Assembly (NCBI GenBank): GCA_954871275.1
Contig: OX940975.1
Span: forward strand, 55,827,047-55,891,046
Length of the DNA stretch: 64,000 nucleotides
Direction: 5' to 3'
Origin: Leptopterna dolabrata
Lineage: Eukaryota; Arthropoda; Insecta; Hemiptera; Miridae
Of this stretch, positions 51,544-62,448 are shown piece by piece (the stretch's first letter is position 1; the number at the start of each line of letters is the position of its first letter). A program made the position numbers and the translations under genes. The notes under the pieces are model-generated. The model saw only the letters and a program-made list of their open reading frames with translations. It ran no database searches and was not told the origin of the DNA.

Positions 51544-53214
51544 CTAACAGAGGCTTCTTCTCGTTGTTTTGAAGTGTTTTTTTCCGAAACAATCATTGCA
51601 AAATCGAGAAGTGCACTTGTCACACTTTTGAGAGGTTTTTTTTGAGTTTTTTTGTGCAGCTGTTCTTCCAAATCTCTTCACTGCGGCTTTGTAGCACTCC
51701 AAGCACCTGCCTCTTGTGGCTGGCACTAATTTATGAGAATCTGACTCGGAGGGACTGCCTTCACTGGAAGCAGTCGTAGATCTTGAGGCAATCCCCAGCC
51801 AGCTTGAAACGATCTTCTCCTTGAAAGTGGTGATACTCATTTTGCTGTCTCCGGTCACCTTCATGTACAGATAATGAGCGTTGACCACTGCAGTTGAGCA
51901 CATGAGGTGAAATATCACTTTCCTATACCACTTGGTTGAACGCCGGAGGCAGGAATGATAAGCTGCCATTTGATCACTTTTATCGATGTAAGATTTCCCA
52001 GAGTTATAGTCGAGAACAACATCAGGTTTCATGACTTCTACTCCCCTCTTCTGAACAGGAGTTGAGCTATCTCCATGCTTGGTAGACAACATAAAAACAT
52101 CCCGCTTATCTTTCCACTTCAACACTACAACTTTGCTGTTGCTCATAGAACTTTTCATCTCACCCCTTTTCAATTTCGCGTTGACTACAGCTGGAGGATT
52201 CAATTTCCTCTTCCTGTTCAATGTTCCCACGACATGGGTCGAAGACTGAAGAAGTGTATTCGCCAAATCTACGCTGGTGTACCAATTGTCTATGTATAGA
52301 GTACGTCCAAACCGGAGGTACGGTTCACACAGATCAAGGACAATTTTCGTGGAAACTTGTGTGGTTGGCGATTTCTCTTTTCCAGTATAGACTCGATAAG
52401 CAATAGTGTACGAATCTTCAACGCACAATTTGAACACCTTGATTCCATATTTGTGTGCTTTATTCTTCAGGTACTGTCTGAATATGATTCTTCCCCTGAA
52501 AGGAATCATCGTCTCATCGACGCACATCTTTTCACCGGGTATCAAGGCCCAAACAAAATTTTCGACGATACTGTCGATCATCCATTTGACTTTGTGGAGG
52601 CGGTCATCTCTAGGACATTCGTTGTTATTTGCAAAATGAATGTTCGACAAGAGCAGCTCAAACCGGTTCCTTGTCATGAACTTCGGGATATTATTTTCGT
52701 AGATTCCATTGTTTTTCCAATAGTCAGCGATTGATGGGAGCTGCATAAGGCCCATCCACATGATCAAAGCTAAGAACCTCTTCATTTCATCCTCGTCTGT
52801 GTCTTTCCATGAGAAAATTCGAGCATGGGGTAAGTGTAATCCACGATTATCTTTAGCAGATTGTGCATACCTGTTTGTTTCCTTGACTATGTTGGCTAGG
52901 ATATCCTGCGTAATAAACAACTCAAAGAATTCGGATGGAGTGCTATGAACCATCGTGTCAACAATGTCTGGATTGATGCCAAATGGATCGTTTCGTGGGT
53001 TGAATTGAAGCGATGTAAGAGCTTGAGGATCAACAGCTTGCCACACGATGTCGTGGTTTGGGGGCACAATGCCGTTTTGAGCATTGTCACTATCGTCACT
53101 GGAACTATCACCAATTACACTTGTATCGTCATCGCTCGGAGAGTATTCACTGTTGCTGCCGTCATCCTGTTCTTCCAAAACAGCCAAATAGTCGGCTATT
53201 TCCTCAGGCCTCAT
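51544..53214 (-). CDS. piggyBac-family transposase
   Basis: 556 residues, open. The N-terminus is acidic (Asp/Ser-rich, 15-48). The DDE_Tnp_1_7 domain spans about 85-450, with the three Asp in the expected settings: CVDETMIPF (Asp233), LYIDNWYTS (Asp309) and YIDKSDQM (Asp411). The C-terminus has a cysteine-rich zinc domain (Cys504, 507, 531, 534, 539, 542), as in canonical piggyBac, where it binds the ends. It cuts at TTAA and rejoins without a footprint. The length is normal for the family. The start is the first ATG, 450 bases inside the right end. Confidence 0.93.
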   Translation of the reverse strand: MRPEEIADYLAVLEEQDDGSNSEYSPSDDDTSVIGDSSSDDSDNAQNGIVPPNHDIVWQAVDPQALTSLQFNPRNDPFGINPDIVDTMVHSTPSEFFELFITQDILANIVKETNRYAQSAKDNRGLHLPHARIFSWKDTDEDEMKRFLALIMWMGLMQLPSIADYWKNNGIYENNIPKFMTRNRFELLLSNIHFANNNECPRDDRLHKVKWMIDSIVENFVWALIPGEKMCVDETMIPFRGRIIFRQYLKNKAHKYGIKVFKLCVEDSYTIAYRVYTGKEKSPTTQVSTKIVLDLCEPYLRFGRTLYIDNWYTSVDLANTLLQSSTHVVGTLNRKRKLNPPAVVNAKLKRGEMKSSMSNSKVVVLKWKDKRDVFMLSTKHGDSSTPVQKRGVEVMKPDVVLDYNSGKSYIDKSDQMAAYHSCLRRSTKWYRKVIFHLMCSTAVVNAHYLYMKVTGDSKMSITTFKEKIVSSWLGIASRSTTASSEGSPSESDSHKLVPATRGRCLECYKAAVKRFGRTAAQKNSKKTSQKCDKCTSRFCNDCFGKKHFKTTRRSLC

Positions 53215-53591
53215 TTTCCGTCACGATTTTTTTCACAAAACCACAAAAATATTCCCAAATCTCAGAGAAAAATGCGAATCAATGCTAAAAATGAAACCTA
53301 ACCAAAACAATGAAAAATCTTCTTCATCTATTTCGATTTTTTTGTGATGACCGCGGTCATGCCGGACATAGGTTGGAGGAAAAATCTTGAAGAAAAAACG
53401 ATAGAGAAGTTGGGAATTGGAAGAATCCCGAAAATCGCCTTATCACTCAGAGAATGCAAGGAAACACGAAAAATGTGATGCTAAACAGAGCCAGCAGATG
53501 CTAACATGTCATAGAAAAGGTTTACTAAGTCATTAGTTAGAAAAAAAAACCGTATGAGTGCTAAAATCGCTGCTAAGTGTAGGTAAATTTT

Positions 53592-53652
53592 GAGACCCAC
53601 TTTGGGTCTCATGGCCTGGGGGAGAGGACAGCTGAGACCCACTTTGGGTCTC
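53592..53652. repeat. Right pair of subterminal palindromes of the piggyBac
   Basis: GAGACCCACTTTGGGTCTC occurs twice (53592-53610 and 53634-53652). They match the left pair in outer bases and lie 16-76 bases from the right end. Confidence 0.75.
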
Positions 53653-53693
53653 AATGGCAGTCAACGTGTTAAACAATCATGTTTGTGTTGTAG

Positions 53694-53779
53694 ATGCCTT
53701 CATTACAGAGACTGTTGAAACTATCAGAGCCGGATACAACGAGTTGAGGAATTTAAGGATGTCTTACCCTACTTACGTC
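53694..53779 (+). CDS. Host gene exon 8
   Basis: The acceptor is GTTTGTGTTGTAG, just 21 bases after the piggyBac TTAA; the donor is GTAGGT. 86 open bases, two in and phase 0 out. It encodes about 29 residues (FITETVETIRAGYNELRN), helical and polar. The frame stays open to 53856, so an alternative longer form ending there is possible. The GTAGGT donor is chosen because it fits the phase of exon 9. Confidence 0.55.
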
Positions 53780-53928
53780 GTAGGTAGAAATCCAATGGGA
53801 TTGGAAAGCGATTTATCCCAAATACATGAACCCACGGTAGACGTTCTTAGTAACTGAATATAATTAATTCTTATGTAACGTTTCTTTTGACGTTTCAAAC
53901 GCTGATTACAATCAAAATATCATTTCAG

Positions 53929-54111
53929 AACCACAACAGTACATTCTCCATACGAGAGATTGAGGATATGATTAATGCAACGGAAATAATTTTTGCGGAA
54001 GGCAATGTGGAGCTCGTTCTTTCCGAGTTGGTATACATCAGCCGATTCTTGATGGTCCTTCCTAAACCTCCTTTACGATTGAGAACTCAGCTTCTCCGAA
54101 TATTGAATGAG
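53929..54111 (+). CDS. Host gene exon 9
   Basis: The acceptor is ATCAAAATATCATTTCAG and the donor is GTAGGT. 183 bases, phase 0 in and out, 61 residues: a helical region (IREIEDMINATEIIF, VELVLSELVYISRFL, RTQLLRILNE). Helix-rich segments of this kind follow the REJ part in polycystin-type and adhesion receptors before the membrane. That comparison is inference. Confidence 0.65.
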
Positions 54112-55399
54112 GTAGGTGAAATTTCGTTTATGAAAGAAAAATGGAGACTTGTGTGGGAAATCTGTTTGGGGTCGTTGCAGCTCTGCCATTCCTATATGGA
54201 GCTCCGCCACCCTTACTTGTTCACTACCTGCAATATGTTAGCAACTCCGCTTGTCAGCAGCTCCCCATGATAGCAGCTCCACCAGAGTGAAAGTATTAGA
54301 AAGGAGGAGTTTGAAACAGACAAAGATGCTCAAGTTTGGCATGCCATTTATTCAACATTTATTCATCAATATAATACATATCTCGGAGTATAACACAGGT
54401 GGCCGTGAAATGCTGGTGTCGGTTATTTCTCCCTCTTCCATATCAGGATGGTCCATAATGAATTAGATGGATAGGTACTATTGCACTAACTGATGAAATA
54501 CTAAGATTCGACTCAATGAATTTAATATGGGAAGTAGAGAACAAAATATGATAGGGATTGAATGGAATGTTCAAGATGGTCAAGAATTTATAATAACTGT
54601 CAGTGAAGTACTATGAGGGCGATTTAACAGAAGAGAATGAACAATATTAGGGTACTCCCATGGTAGAACATTCGCCACACACACTCAAAAACAAACGTCA
54701 TACTTGGTTGACAATATCCAGTCATCTGATTTCGAAACCCTTCGGAGGTTAGTGCTCCTCCGTGTAGGTAGGTAGCGCTAGTGGCGTTCAGTGTTCTGGG
54801 GGTGCACCGAGTTCCGATTCATCTTCCCCGAGATATATATCAAGTATTGCTTATTTATATTTTTCATCATCTGTTGTCCATTTTTTGTTGTATTCGCTGT
54901 AATGCCTACAGACACTTCAGAAAATGAATACACTCACGGTGGGTGTACAAGTGGCTTCTTCTTTGTAGCATTCATGGATGGATAGATCCTAACATACATT
55001 ATTATGTTACCCGTCTCATCTCATCAGTTTAGTTGGAATGAGTACCTATCTAGTTGATCTGAGTTGGTCAGTTTGATGTAAGTCACATGTTCTTTACCAT
55101 GCAAGTCACAGAAATAGGTAGTCGATTCAACCGACCTATTTGAATAATCTTAGTACGTAAGTATTCTTTTGTTTTCGATAAACGGATAATCTTGATCTGT
55201 GTACTCGTGGGATTGTGGATCATTAAAACTTTATTCTCCTTGAATCAGAGGCAGAAAGGTAATTGCTCAGATTAAAAAATTCTAGGCTATTGGAACTCTA
55301 GCTCCAAGTGTTGAATAGGTAATTTTTTTTTAATAGGTACCTACTGTTAACGTTTGAAGAAATGATAGAGCCATTTCTCAATGATTGGTAGGTAGGGTA
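54112..55399. other. Intronic stretch, nothing recognised
   Basis: AT-rich intron with TAGGTAGGTA words. No exon or element ends were recognised. Confidence 0.5.
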
Positions 55400-56897
55400 A
55401 GGTGCTGTACCTTGCACATGCTTGTACCTTGAGCCACCCTGGATTTCCCGAGTTGTGAGAAAGGATAAAAAAAATTCGAGTCGTTGATTCCATAGCCTTG
55501 TCAATACCATGAAGTGTGAAAATAACTTCGAGATGGTGGACGTGACTGTTATCTTCTTAGAAGGTTTCAAAGTTTTTTCAGTGTTGTGATGTACATCTTG
55601 GGCGGGCCTTAGTGAGGTGTTCAGGACCAAGGACCACAGTAAGTACGAAATTTTTTTGAATTAGCGTGTAATGCACAGAGGAATGTTCCATCTAACAGAT
55701 AATCAAGCCAGTTTTTATTAATTCATCGACAGATGGAGTTCCTGCCCTGTTTTCATGTTTTAGGGAAATGTCTGTACCTTGAGCCACTTTTGTGTTTGTA
55801 CCATGAGCCGACTCAAGGTACCTGGCTCATGGTACAAACATTTTTTGTGGAATGACCTATGACCAAAATGGTTTTCTGTCATTTGAATCGTGACTCCTCT
55901 TCTGAAAGCGAGCTTGATTTTGACGGAGTAGCTTCGGAAATCCTGAATGATGATGAAAGTGCAGATGATATTGCTTGGGATGAAGAGTCTCCTAACAACA
56001 ATGTGGGCAAATGGGTCCTTGTTAAATTCTTGTGCTCGAATGGTCAAAAATTTTATGGGCATCTATGATATAACTTCCAAGCTACTGTCAAGTTTGCAAG
56101 AAAGAAAGGGCCAGTGTTTATCTGGCCTGTTGAAGACGTGTGTCTGGTAAGAATTGCCGATTTTGAAAAGATTCTCCCCTCTCCGAAAATTGGAAGGAGA
56201 GGAGATATAATATTTGATCTTTCATTCCATGGGTTGCGTGTAATGTAATTATATTAAGTTCCTTTTTGTTCTTATTCGATTGTGGAGGATGACAACTAGA
56301 TATGTAACCTTTATTTCTATTTTTGGAAATAGATTCAAAATGAATCAACCAAGTTTTTGACTATTTCAATATTGCAAGACTGATAAGTCTTTTACGACTT
56401 TAAAGACTGATAATTTAAGTCGTCGTTCATTTCTTTTGTTCATTGAAAAATGACATATTTATTTGTAAGGATGTTCACAGGTGCAAGGGTTTTACTCGTA
56501 GTTTCCAAGTCTTTCTATGTCAAGTTTTTCAGGCAAACTAATTTTTTTAAACTATTTCTGGAGTTAATTTTTAGTCAAAATACAATTAAAAAAAATCTTG
56601 TTCTGTAATGCTTGCTTTATTCCCCTACTATTATTCGAAAACTAACTATAAAACAAGGGTGGCTCAAGGTACATTCATAGGTGGCTCCAGGTACAACTAT
56701 GTTTGTACCTTGAGCTACTTTGGAAGGGTTAGGAAAATGGATGCTGAACGTTCAGGAATGACGAGGAAAATATTTTAATGACTGGGGATTGTGGCCAACT
56801 AATTTCTCAATGGATGTGGACCAGTACCCATGAAATCGGATCATTATTAACTTCAGGAAAAATCGTAATCCAAAAAGTGGCTCAAGGTACAGCACCT
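55400..56897 (+). mobile_element. pogo/Tigger-like deletion derivative
   Basis: The inverted ends AGGTGCTGTACCTTG are perfect over 15 bases, with TA on both sides (55398-55399; 56898-56899). Many GTACCTTGAGCCAC words in both orientations lie near both ends and inside. Only a C-terminal part of a transposase remains. It is non-autonomous. Confidence 0.8.
55859..56245 (+). pseudogene. C-terminal module of a pogo-like transposase
   Basis: The frame from 55859 carries an acidic stretch (ESELDFDGVASEILNDDES) and GKWVLVKF. After a break at 56068 another frame gives FARKKGPVFIWPVEDV and IGRRGDIIFDLSF. This acidic tail plus KWVLVKF...FxWPxxED module is common at the end of insect pogo-like transposases. 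The DNA-binding and DDE parts are missing. Confidence 0.6.
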
Positions 56898-57727
56898 TAC
56901 CTATGTGATTGCCTGGATTCTTCATGTTGATGGTGGACGTAAGTTAATCGTACCTAGGTACTTGTTAATAATTAGGTATTCATATAGTATATAATAATTA
57001 ACTATTATTATTTCGCCTCGAACGTGGTTGATTCTCCCACGGCTGGGAAGTTACATTGAGATAGTAGGCATAGTTAATTAGATGTTGAAGGATGCTTGGG
57101 CATAGGTGACTTGGTTCTTGGAGGGTTAGGTATGAAGAATTTATGGGTTTTTATTATTATTAATCCATGTACCTACTGAAAATTTCAATTGACTGGACCT
57201 ACAAGCTAGGTGAAAATACAGAGATACTATAAACTACCCACCGAGTAAACAAGGTAAGATGGAATCATTGAGTAGTAAGGGTGATGGAGCACAGCAGATC
57301 AAGAAAATAAGGGCCAGTGACGTCTTTCAATTCCTTAAATGAACAGGAAGGAAAGGTAAAATGCAATGTAAAGAAAAAGGGATATTAGGTACCCTGAAGA
57401 CGAGTTAATAAATTGAAGATCACAAGCAAACATGGGAAACGCAGGCAATGATGGCTTCATCCAACAACAGGAGAAAGGAGAAGAAGAACCCGGCCGCTTG
57501 TACACCCACCATCCGGTATGAATACGATCTATTTCACCAATCTTTTACACTCCAGTCAACGAGTCCATGAACCCCCCCCCCCCCCCCCCCGTAAAAATGA
57601 AGTTGAAATCCTTATTGTGGGTTCAAGAGGAGAAGTACACACCCCTACTTGAAAGCACACAAGAACTTGGTGTACATACTTTCGTGGAACTTCAAACCAT
57701 CGCACAGTTTGTTGATGAAAAAGAAAA
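56898..57727. other. Intronic stretch with a C-run
   Basis: Contains a run of about 19 C at 57572-57590. No gene or element was recognised. Confidence 0.45.
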
Positions 57728-57911
57728 TTGAAAAAATAGTCTATTTCCACTAATACACGAAAAAACGCGAAAAACACTGTTATACCAGTTTCGGTGATCA
57801 AATCATCGTCAGTAAGCTTATTGTTTGTAACGATGGTTTGATCACCGAAACCGGTATAATAGTGTTTTTCGCGTTTTTGCGTGTATTAGTGGAAATAGAC
57901 TATTTTTTCAA
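57728..57911. repeat. 82-bp near-perfect inverted repeat (foldback)
   Basis: Arms 57728-57809 and 57830-57911 match at all but about four positions, with a 20-base spacer. Each arm starts TTGAAAAAATAGTCTATTTC. Transcribed as part of an intron it would form a long hairpin RNA, a possible source of small RNAs. It could also be a foldback transposon; no target duplication is obvious. Confidence 0.85.
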
Positions 57912-58351
57912 TAACTCCATTTTTCTTTGAAATGGGTTTCCACGATTTCTTCGCGAGTGATTTAGTTCGTAACAGTTGATGAACCGCCTTGTGATGGTAG
58001 TAGGTATACCTATCACCTTAAAGTCGGACATGGTGTTCATGCTGGGGGAAAGAAACAACTGATTGATAGGTGATTTCCCTGTTTGCAGTTCTGATTCCGC
58101 TTTGGAAAGTAAACAGGTGGCGGAGTTGGTATGTAAAGTAAAGTAACAGCCATTCCAGGCTGGGGCTTTTTGACTGACTGCCCTGCCAGCGGTGCGGACG
58201 TGATCATCAGTCTGCCCTCCATTGAGAGGATTGAATTAGACCTGATAATTTCGCTGTTGGTCTTGGCTACTCAATGCCTCGCCCCCTTGAGTGGAGAGGG
58301 GTTCTCCCAACAGCTACATGGGTCATACTTGGACGTGTCACCATGTGGCAT

Positions 58352-58377
58352 GGCGGTCACCCATCCAAGTACTAACC
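58352..58377 (-). other. 5S-rRNA-like fragment, possibly of a SINE
   Basis: On the minus strand the 26 bases from GGTTAGTACTTGGATGGG to ACCGCC match the conserved 3' half (internal promoter side) of eukaryotic 5S rRNA. The flanks do not match 5S, so it is not a gene. A 5S-derived SINE or a retroposed fragment is likely. Confidence 0.65.
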
Positions 58378-58600
58378 ACGAGTTGATGTGTACCTTTGTT
58401 TTTCTGTGGGAGTCGCAAGGTCGGATTATTCACAATCCTTTCAACCTGGCGGAGCTGGATGCTCCCCATCATTATTAGGGCACTTGACATTTTCGAGGTC
58501 AAGCGGGATACTAAATGATTATTTTTGAAATGGTGAGGAATGTTTTATTGGTTTGCGCATGCGCAGTTCCTATTATCGTCAGATTAATTTGAAATTGCAG

Positions 58601-58726
58601 AGGTATGTGTGCAACTGTATCCGTGCCCATTCACCTAGAAATAAATTTAATTATGCCATTTTAATGGAGAACTGTTTCCATGGGACGGAGAAGTTTTTAC
58701 ATGAAAGTCTGCGAGATTTGAACCAG
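58601..58726 (+). CDS. Host gene exon 10 (tentative)
   Basis: The acceptor is TTTGAAATTGCAG. 126 open bases in phase 0, encoding 42 residues (YVCNCIRAHSPRNKFNY, LMENCFHGTEKFLHESLRDL), with three Cys. The phase fits exon 9. The donor GTGGTC is weak and the frame stays open beyond it, so the 3' limit is uncertain. Confidence 0.4.
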
Positions 58727-59146
58727 GTGGTCGTGGACTACCAGCCAGTGGAATATTTTCGAGATTTTGTATTTTGTATATTTTTCAACTTTTGGCTGGA
58801 TTACCGACCTTCATTACCTACCGTGTTTCTGGGGGTTTATCCCATGGGAAATGTAATGCTCTTCAACATAGGTACCTAATTTTGATATCAGCATGTAAGC
58901 TCAGACAGGTTTGTGAAAATTGCAGAGATTTTTCATTGCAAATTAGTTGCAGAATCCTTGTTCACACTTTGTTCACACTGGGTTTTTCTGAAGGTTAGCT
59001 GATTTCTAGAAAACCGTACGAAACCATCCACGATACAATACTGTCTTGAGAAGGGTTTGAGTTTGGAAATAGTTGGGAATTGAGAAGGCAGTCCGAGATA
59101 GTAAGTTTGTCGTCTGCCCTATCTTCTGTGTACTGGAAGACAATAA

Positions 59147-61584
59147 AAAACGCTGCAAATCCCTGCACAACGGTTTATTATTTTGTACAGAATACCCTCC
59201 TGTTACAGATCACAGGTCTCCGTATAGATAACCCTTCTATATAACATAGTATGTACTATTCTACACATATTATGTAGATCGCGGACCTCCGTAGGTTAGT
59301 ACCTAACCCCGTACTCGTTACTAGGTACCTCCCTAAACCGTTGTGTAATAATTTACCTGTATAGGTTCCACTTCTACGGAGATAGAATAATGAACCGTTG
59401 TGTAATAATTTGCCCATCAATAATACTTCAACGGTTGTTCAAGTTGCAAAAGAACCTATCAACAAAATCCAGCCCCTTCTGTGTAATAATTTGCCATTGT
59501 GTAATAATTTACCCATCAATAATACTTCATCGGTTGTTCAAGTTGCAAAAGTACCTATCAACAAAATCCAGCCGGATCGCACACCCCCCCGTAGGTTAAT
59601 ACCTAACCCCTTACTCGTTACTAGGTACCTACCTAAATCACGAGGTAAATGTTGCTAAAATAATTCTGTCGATTGCAAACAGTACCTAACAAAAAGAAAC
59701 GCACATCATTTTTCAAATGAAATATCACAGAACAACCAACTCGACTTCATAGGTACCCCACCAATAAAATCGGTTTCACTACCTATCAACAAACTCCAAT
59801 AGAGCCATCATTTTTCAAATGAAATAATATCACAGAACAACCAACTCGACCTCTTAGGTACCCCACCAATAAAATCGGTTTCACTACCTATCAACAAACT
59901 CCAATAGAGCCATCATTTTTCAAATGAAATAATATCACAGAACAACCAACTCGACCTCTTAGGTACCCCACCAATAAAATCGGCGCGTCCCTGGTGACGA
60001 GATTTCGTCTGTTGTATACAATTTCATTCACACTGGAGTTGAAAATGCCTGTCGGTGCAAACTTCGGGGCCTTACTGTGAACGAACGGCTGGACGTACGG
60101 TGCTCCGGGTGGTCTTAATATTAACTCCCAAGTTCGAGAACTATTTAAAACCGTAAGAAAATTCACGTAAAAAAAAGGTATAGGCGTTCTGAAAATTTCA
60201 ACCCCTATTTTGAACCCCTTAGAGATGACTGACAGTAAAGCTAGGTTCACATGGATGCAGAAAGTGCGGAGCGGAAAGTGCGGAACGCCACCTGATTGGC
60301 TGGAGCAATGGATCGAGTGGGGGGACTCCTTCCGCAGGTCGACTTTTGGAGCGGACTGTTCGCGTACTGGAGATTTTGATATTTTCCGCACCGCATGAGT
60401 GCGCAATTACCTTCTGCGCCGCCCCCCCCTCCCCCACCCGGGCCCGACATCGTGTTTCTTGAATGATTTCTTCAGTAATTACCTATTATTATTATTTATA
60501 GTAGGTACCTATTTGGTGTATGAGTGTTCGTGGTGCAGGTGGAATTTCCATTTATAAGTTGGGCTAGGATTTCCATGTCATGATGGTGAAATATTTTAAG
60601 CTACCACCATCCATGTTATCATTCCTTCTCCATGAAATAATGCGAAAACGGCCTCTGTGTCTTTTTCATGGGATTCGATTTTTTACGGCTGTGTCCGATA
60701 TGGCACGTTGTTAGAAAAAATGTGTTTGAAAAAATGGTCCTCAGACCCTTTTGCGTATGTTATGCTATTTAAAAAAGAATGTTATTATTTTTTTTCGATT
60801 GCAGGCACGACGTGAGGTCTTCCAGTTTTTGTTTTATTGTAAAACATACCTACCTACAGAATGTTTTTTTAATTATAATATTATTATACTGAGTTTTTGT
60901 TGTATTGCCTATATCGAGTTTACCTACTAGTTAACAGCATAGGAGTGTAGCTTGTCAGTGACCTTACAGAAGACTTGGTTGAGGTTTCAATGTTCTCATT
61001 TGATCCTTCCTTTAGGGCTCTTGTCATAACGCAAAAAAAACCGTTTTGAACAAAAACTGTTTTAATCGTAAATACAGAATTAATGATTATAGAATATGAA
61101 ACGAAAAAACAATCAACCGAAATATGGGGTTCATAGTCGTTGGAAGTCTTGGCTTGGCAAAGCTGGGCGGGACAAACCCGATTTGTTTATCTTTGTTGTC
61201 AAGGCTGCGGAAGTTTCCGCACCTCCTTTCCGCATCCATGTGAACACACTCCGCACTTCCGCAGTTCCCCCACTACTTTTCCGCATTTTCTGCACTTTAC
61301 GCATTTCCGCATTTTCCGCATCCATGTGAACGCAGCTTAACGTCGAGCTTCGAGGACCAACTAGACCTCGAACGGAACCTTTAACCCGAATTTCATCAAT
61401 TTTGATTCATGGTAACTAAGAAAAGTGGCCCGTACGGCGTACGGCGGACAGACAGAAATATTTTTATTGCAGTTTTGGATTCTACATACCTTGAAACGTA
61501 AACCATCAAATTTTGAGGGGGGGTAAAATTTTTTTTTTTCATGCTCGATTCCAATGGTTCATTATTGAAAATAATAAACCAAAA
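59147..61584 (+). repeat. Family R copy at 59-61 kb
   Basis: It starts AAAACGCTGCAAATCCCTGC/GGTTTATTATTTTG and ends TTGAAAATAATAAACC then AAAA, the same limits as inside Gypsy A. A unit of about 107 bases (CCACCAATAAAATCGGTTTC, CAACTCGACCTCTTAGGTAC) is repeated about two and a half times at 59741-59980. The last block (59981-61584) matches 18791-19281 but is interrupted by the element at 60239-61337. Confidence 0.75.
60239..61337. mobile_element. Harbinger-like DNA element with TAA duplication
   Basis: The left end AGCTAGGTTCACATGGATGC and the right end read backwards (AGCTGCGTTCACATGGATGC) are inverted copies continuing for over 30 bases with few changes. TAA flanks both sides (60236-60238; 61338-61340). 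The uninterrupted site, GACAGTAACGTCGAGC, is present in the related repeat at 19028-19043, which proves the insertion. 1099 bases, no transposase frame. Confidence 0.85.
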
Positions 61585-62448
61585 CTGGCGTTGGATATTT
61601 AGGAAAACACTAGCTTTGTTCCAGACGACGCGAGTTTTGTAATGAGTTCTGCACACAAAAGCTGTATTCTAACCACACTGAGTGTTGAAAAGGTTTTCTT
61701 TATAAACTGTTCCAACCGTGTCGGGTCCGGGAACTGAGTTTACTGAGTTTCGTAACTTTTCTTACCCTTATCGGGTATGGTTCTTTTTTCAACAGAACTG
61801 AATGTAACCCCGCTGGAACCTTCCCAAAGTCTCATTTCCCTCCATCCATCACGTTAAAGGATCATTCATCCCTGTGGTACCTACTTAGCAGTTTTTTGGC
61901 CCTAAATTCATCGCAGTTGTTTGGCACGTATCGATGATGCTCCAGCCGATGAGTTCTCGAAGTGACATTTCTAAAACGCATCCCCACCATTTAGAAAAAC
62001 TTGGTTTCTCTTTTAAAACTTTTTAAAACCAGTTCTGGTGGTTGGAACATACCTAATGTGAGCAGGCGGTCATGGATACTATACAGTCCGAAAAGAGTCA
62101 GAGAACATTGCAAATGGCCAAACTCGTTTCTAAAGGTCAGATAACCATCAGGTGGTCACTGGGAACAAACCTAGTGTTTTATTTTGTAATAATATAAGTT
62201 TTAAATTAGAGTAGAAGTCGCTTAGTAGAAAGGTGTTAAAGGTGACATGTCACTAGGTTTAGGACAGAGGAGAGATTTTAACGGAACATATTAAACTGTT
62301 ATATTTACCAAAGGAATTTATGGTGCATGAAAATTGGAAAATAGCAAGTTTGAGCTAAGATTTTTGACCAGCTCCAAAATGAATTTTCCGGAGCAACATG
62401 TGTTAGCAACAACCGAACATGTGAATTTTGAGCCAGGAAGTTGAAAAT
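61585..62448. other. Stretch before Gypsy D, perhaps containing its 3' LTR
   Basis: No gene. Since a purine tract of Gypsy D lies at 62473-62483, part of this stretch is probably its 3' LTR. The far end of that LTR could not be placed. Confidence 0.4.

Larger units (their letters stand above)
51151..53668 (-). mobile_element. Apparently intact piggyBac-like transposon
   Basis: Inverted ends CACGTTGACTGCCA and TGGCAGTCAACGTG are perfect over 14 bases. The target TTAA is duplicated on both sides (51147-51150; 53669-53672). The element is 2518 bases with one open transposase gene. Four 19-base palindromes of the GAGACCCAC...GTGGGTCTC kind lie near the ends. Complete ends plus an unbroken gene suggest an active or recently active copy. 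Confidence 0.93.

Noticed and set aside
58318..58385. 5S rRNA gene
   Set aside because: Only about 26 bases match; the 5' half and the terminal stem are absent.
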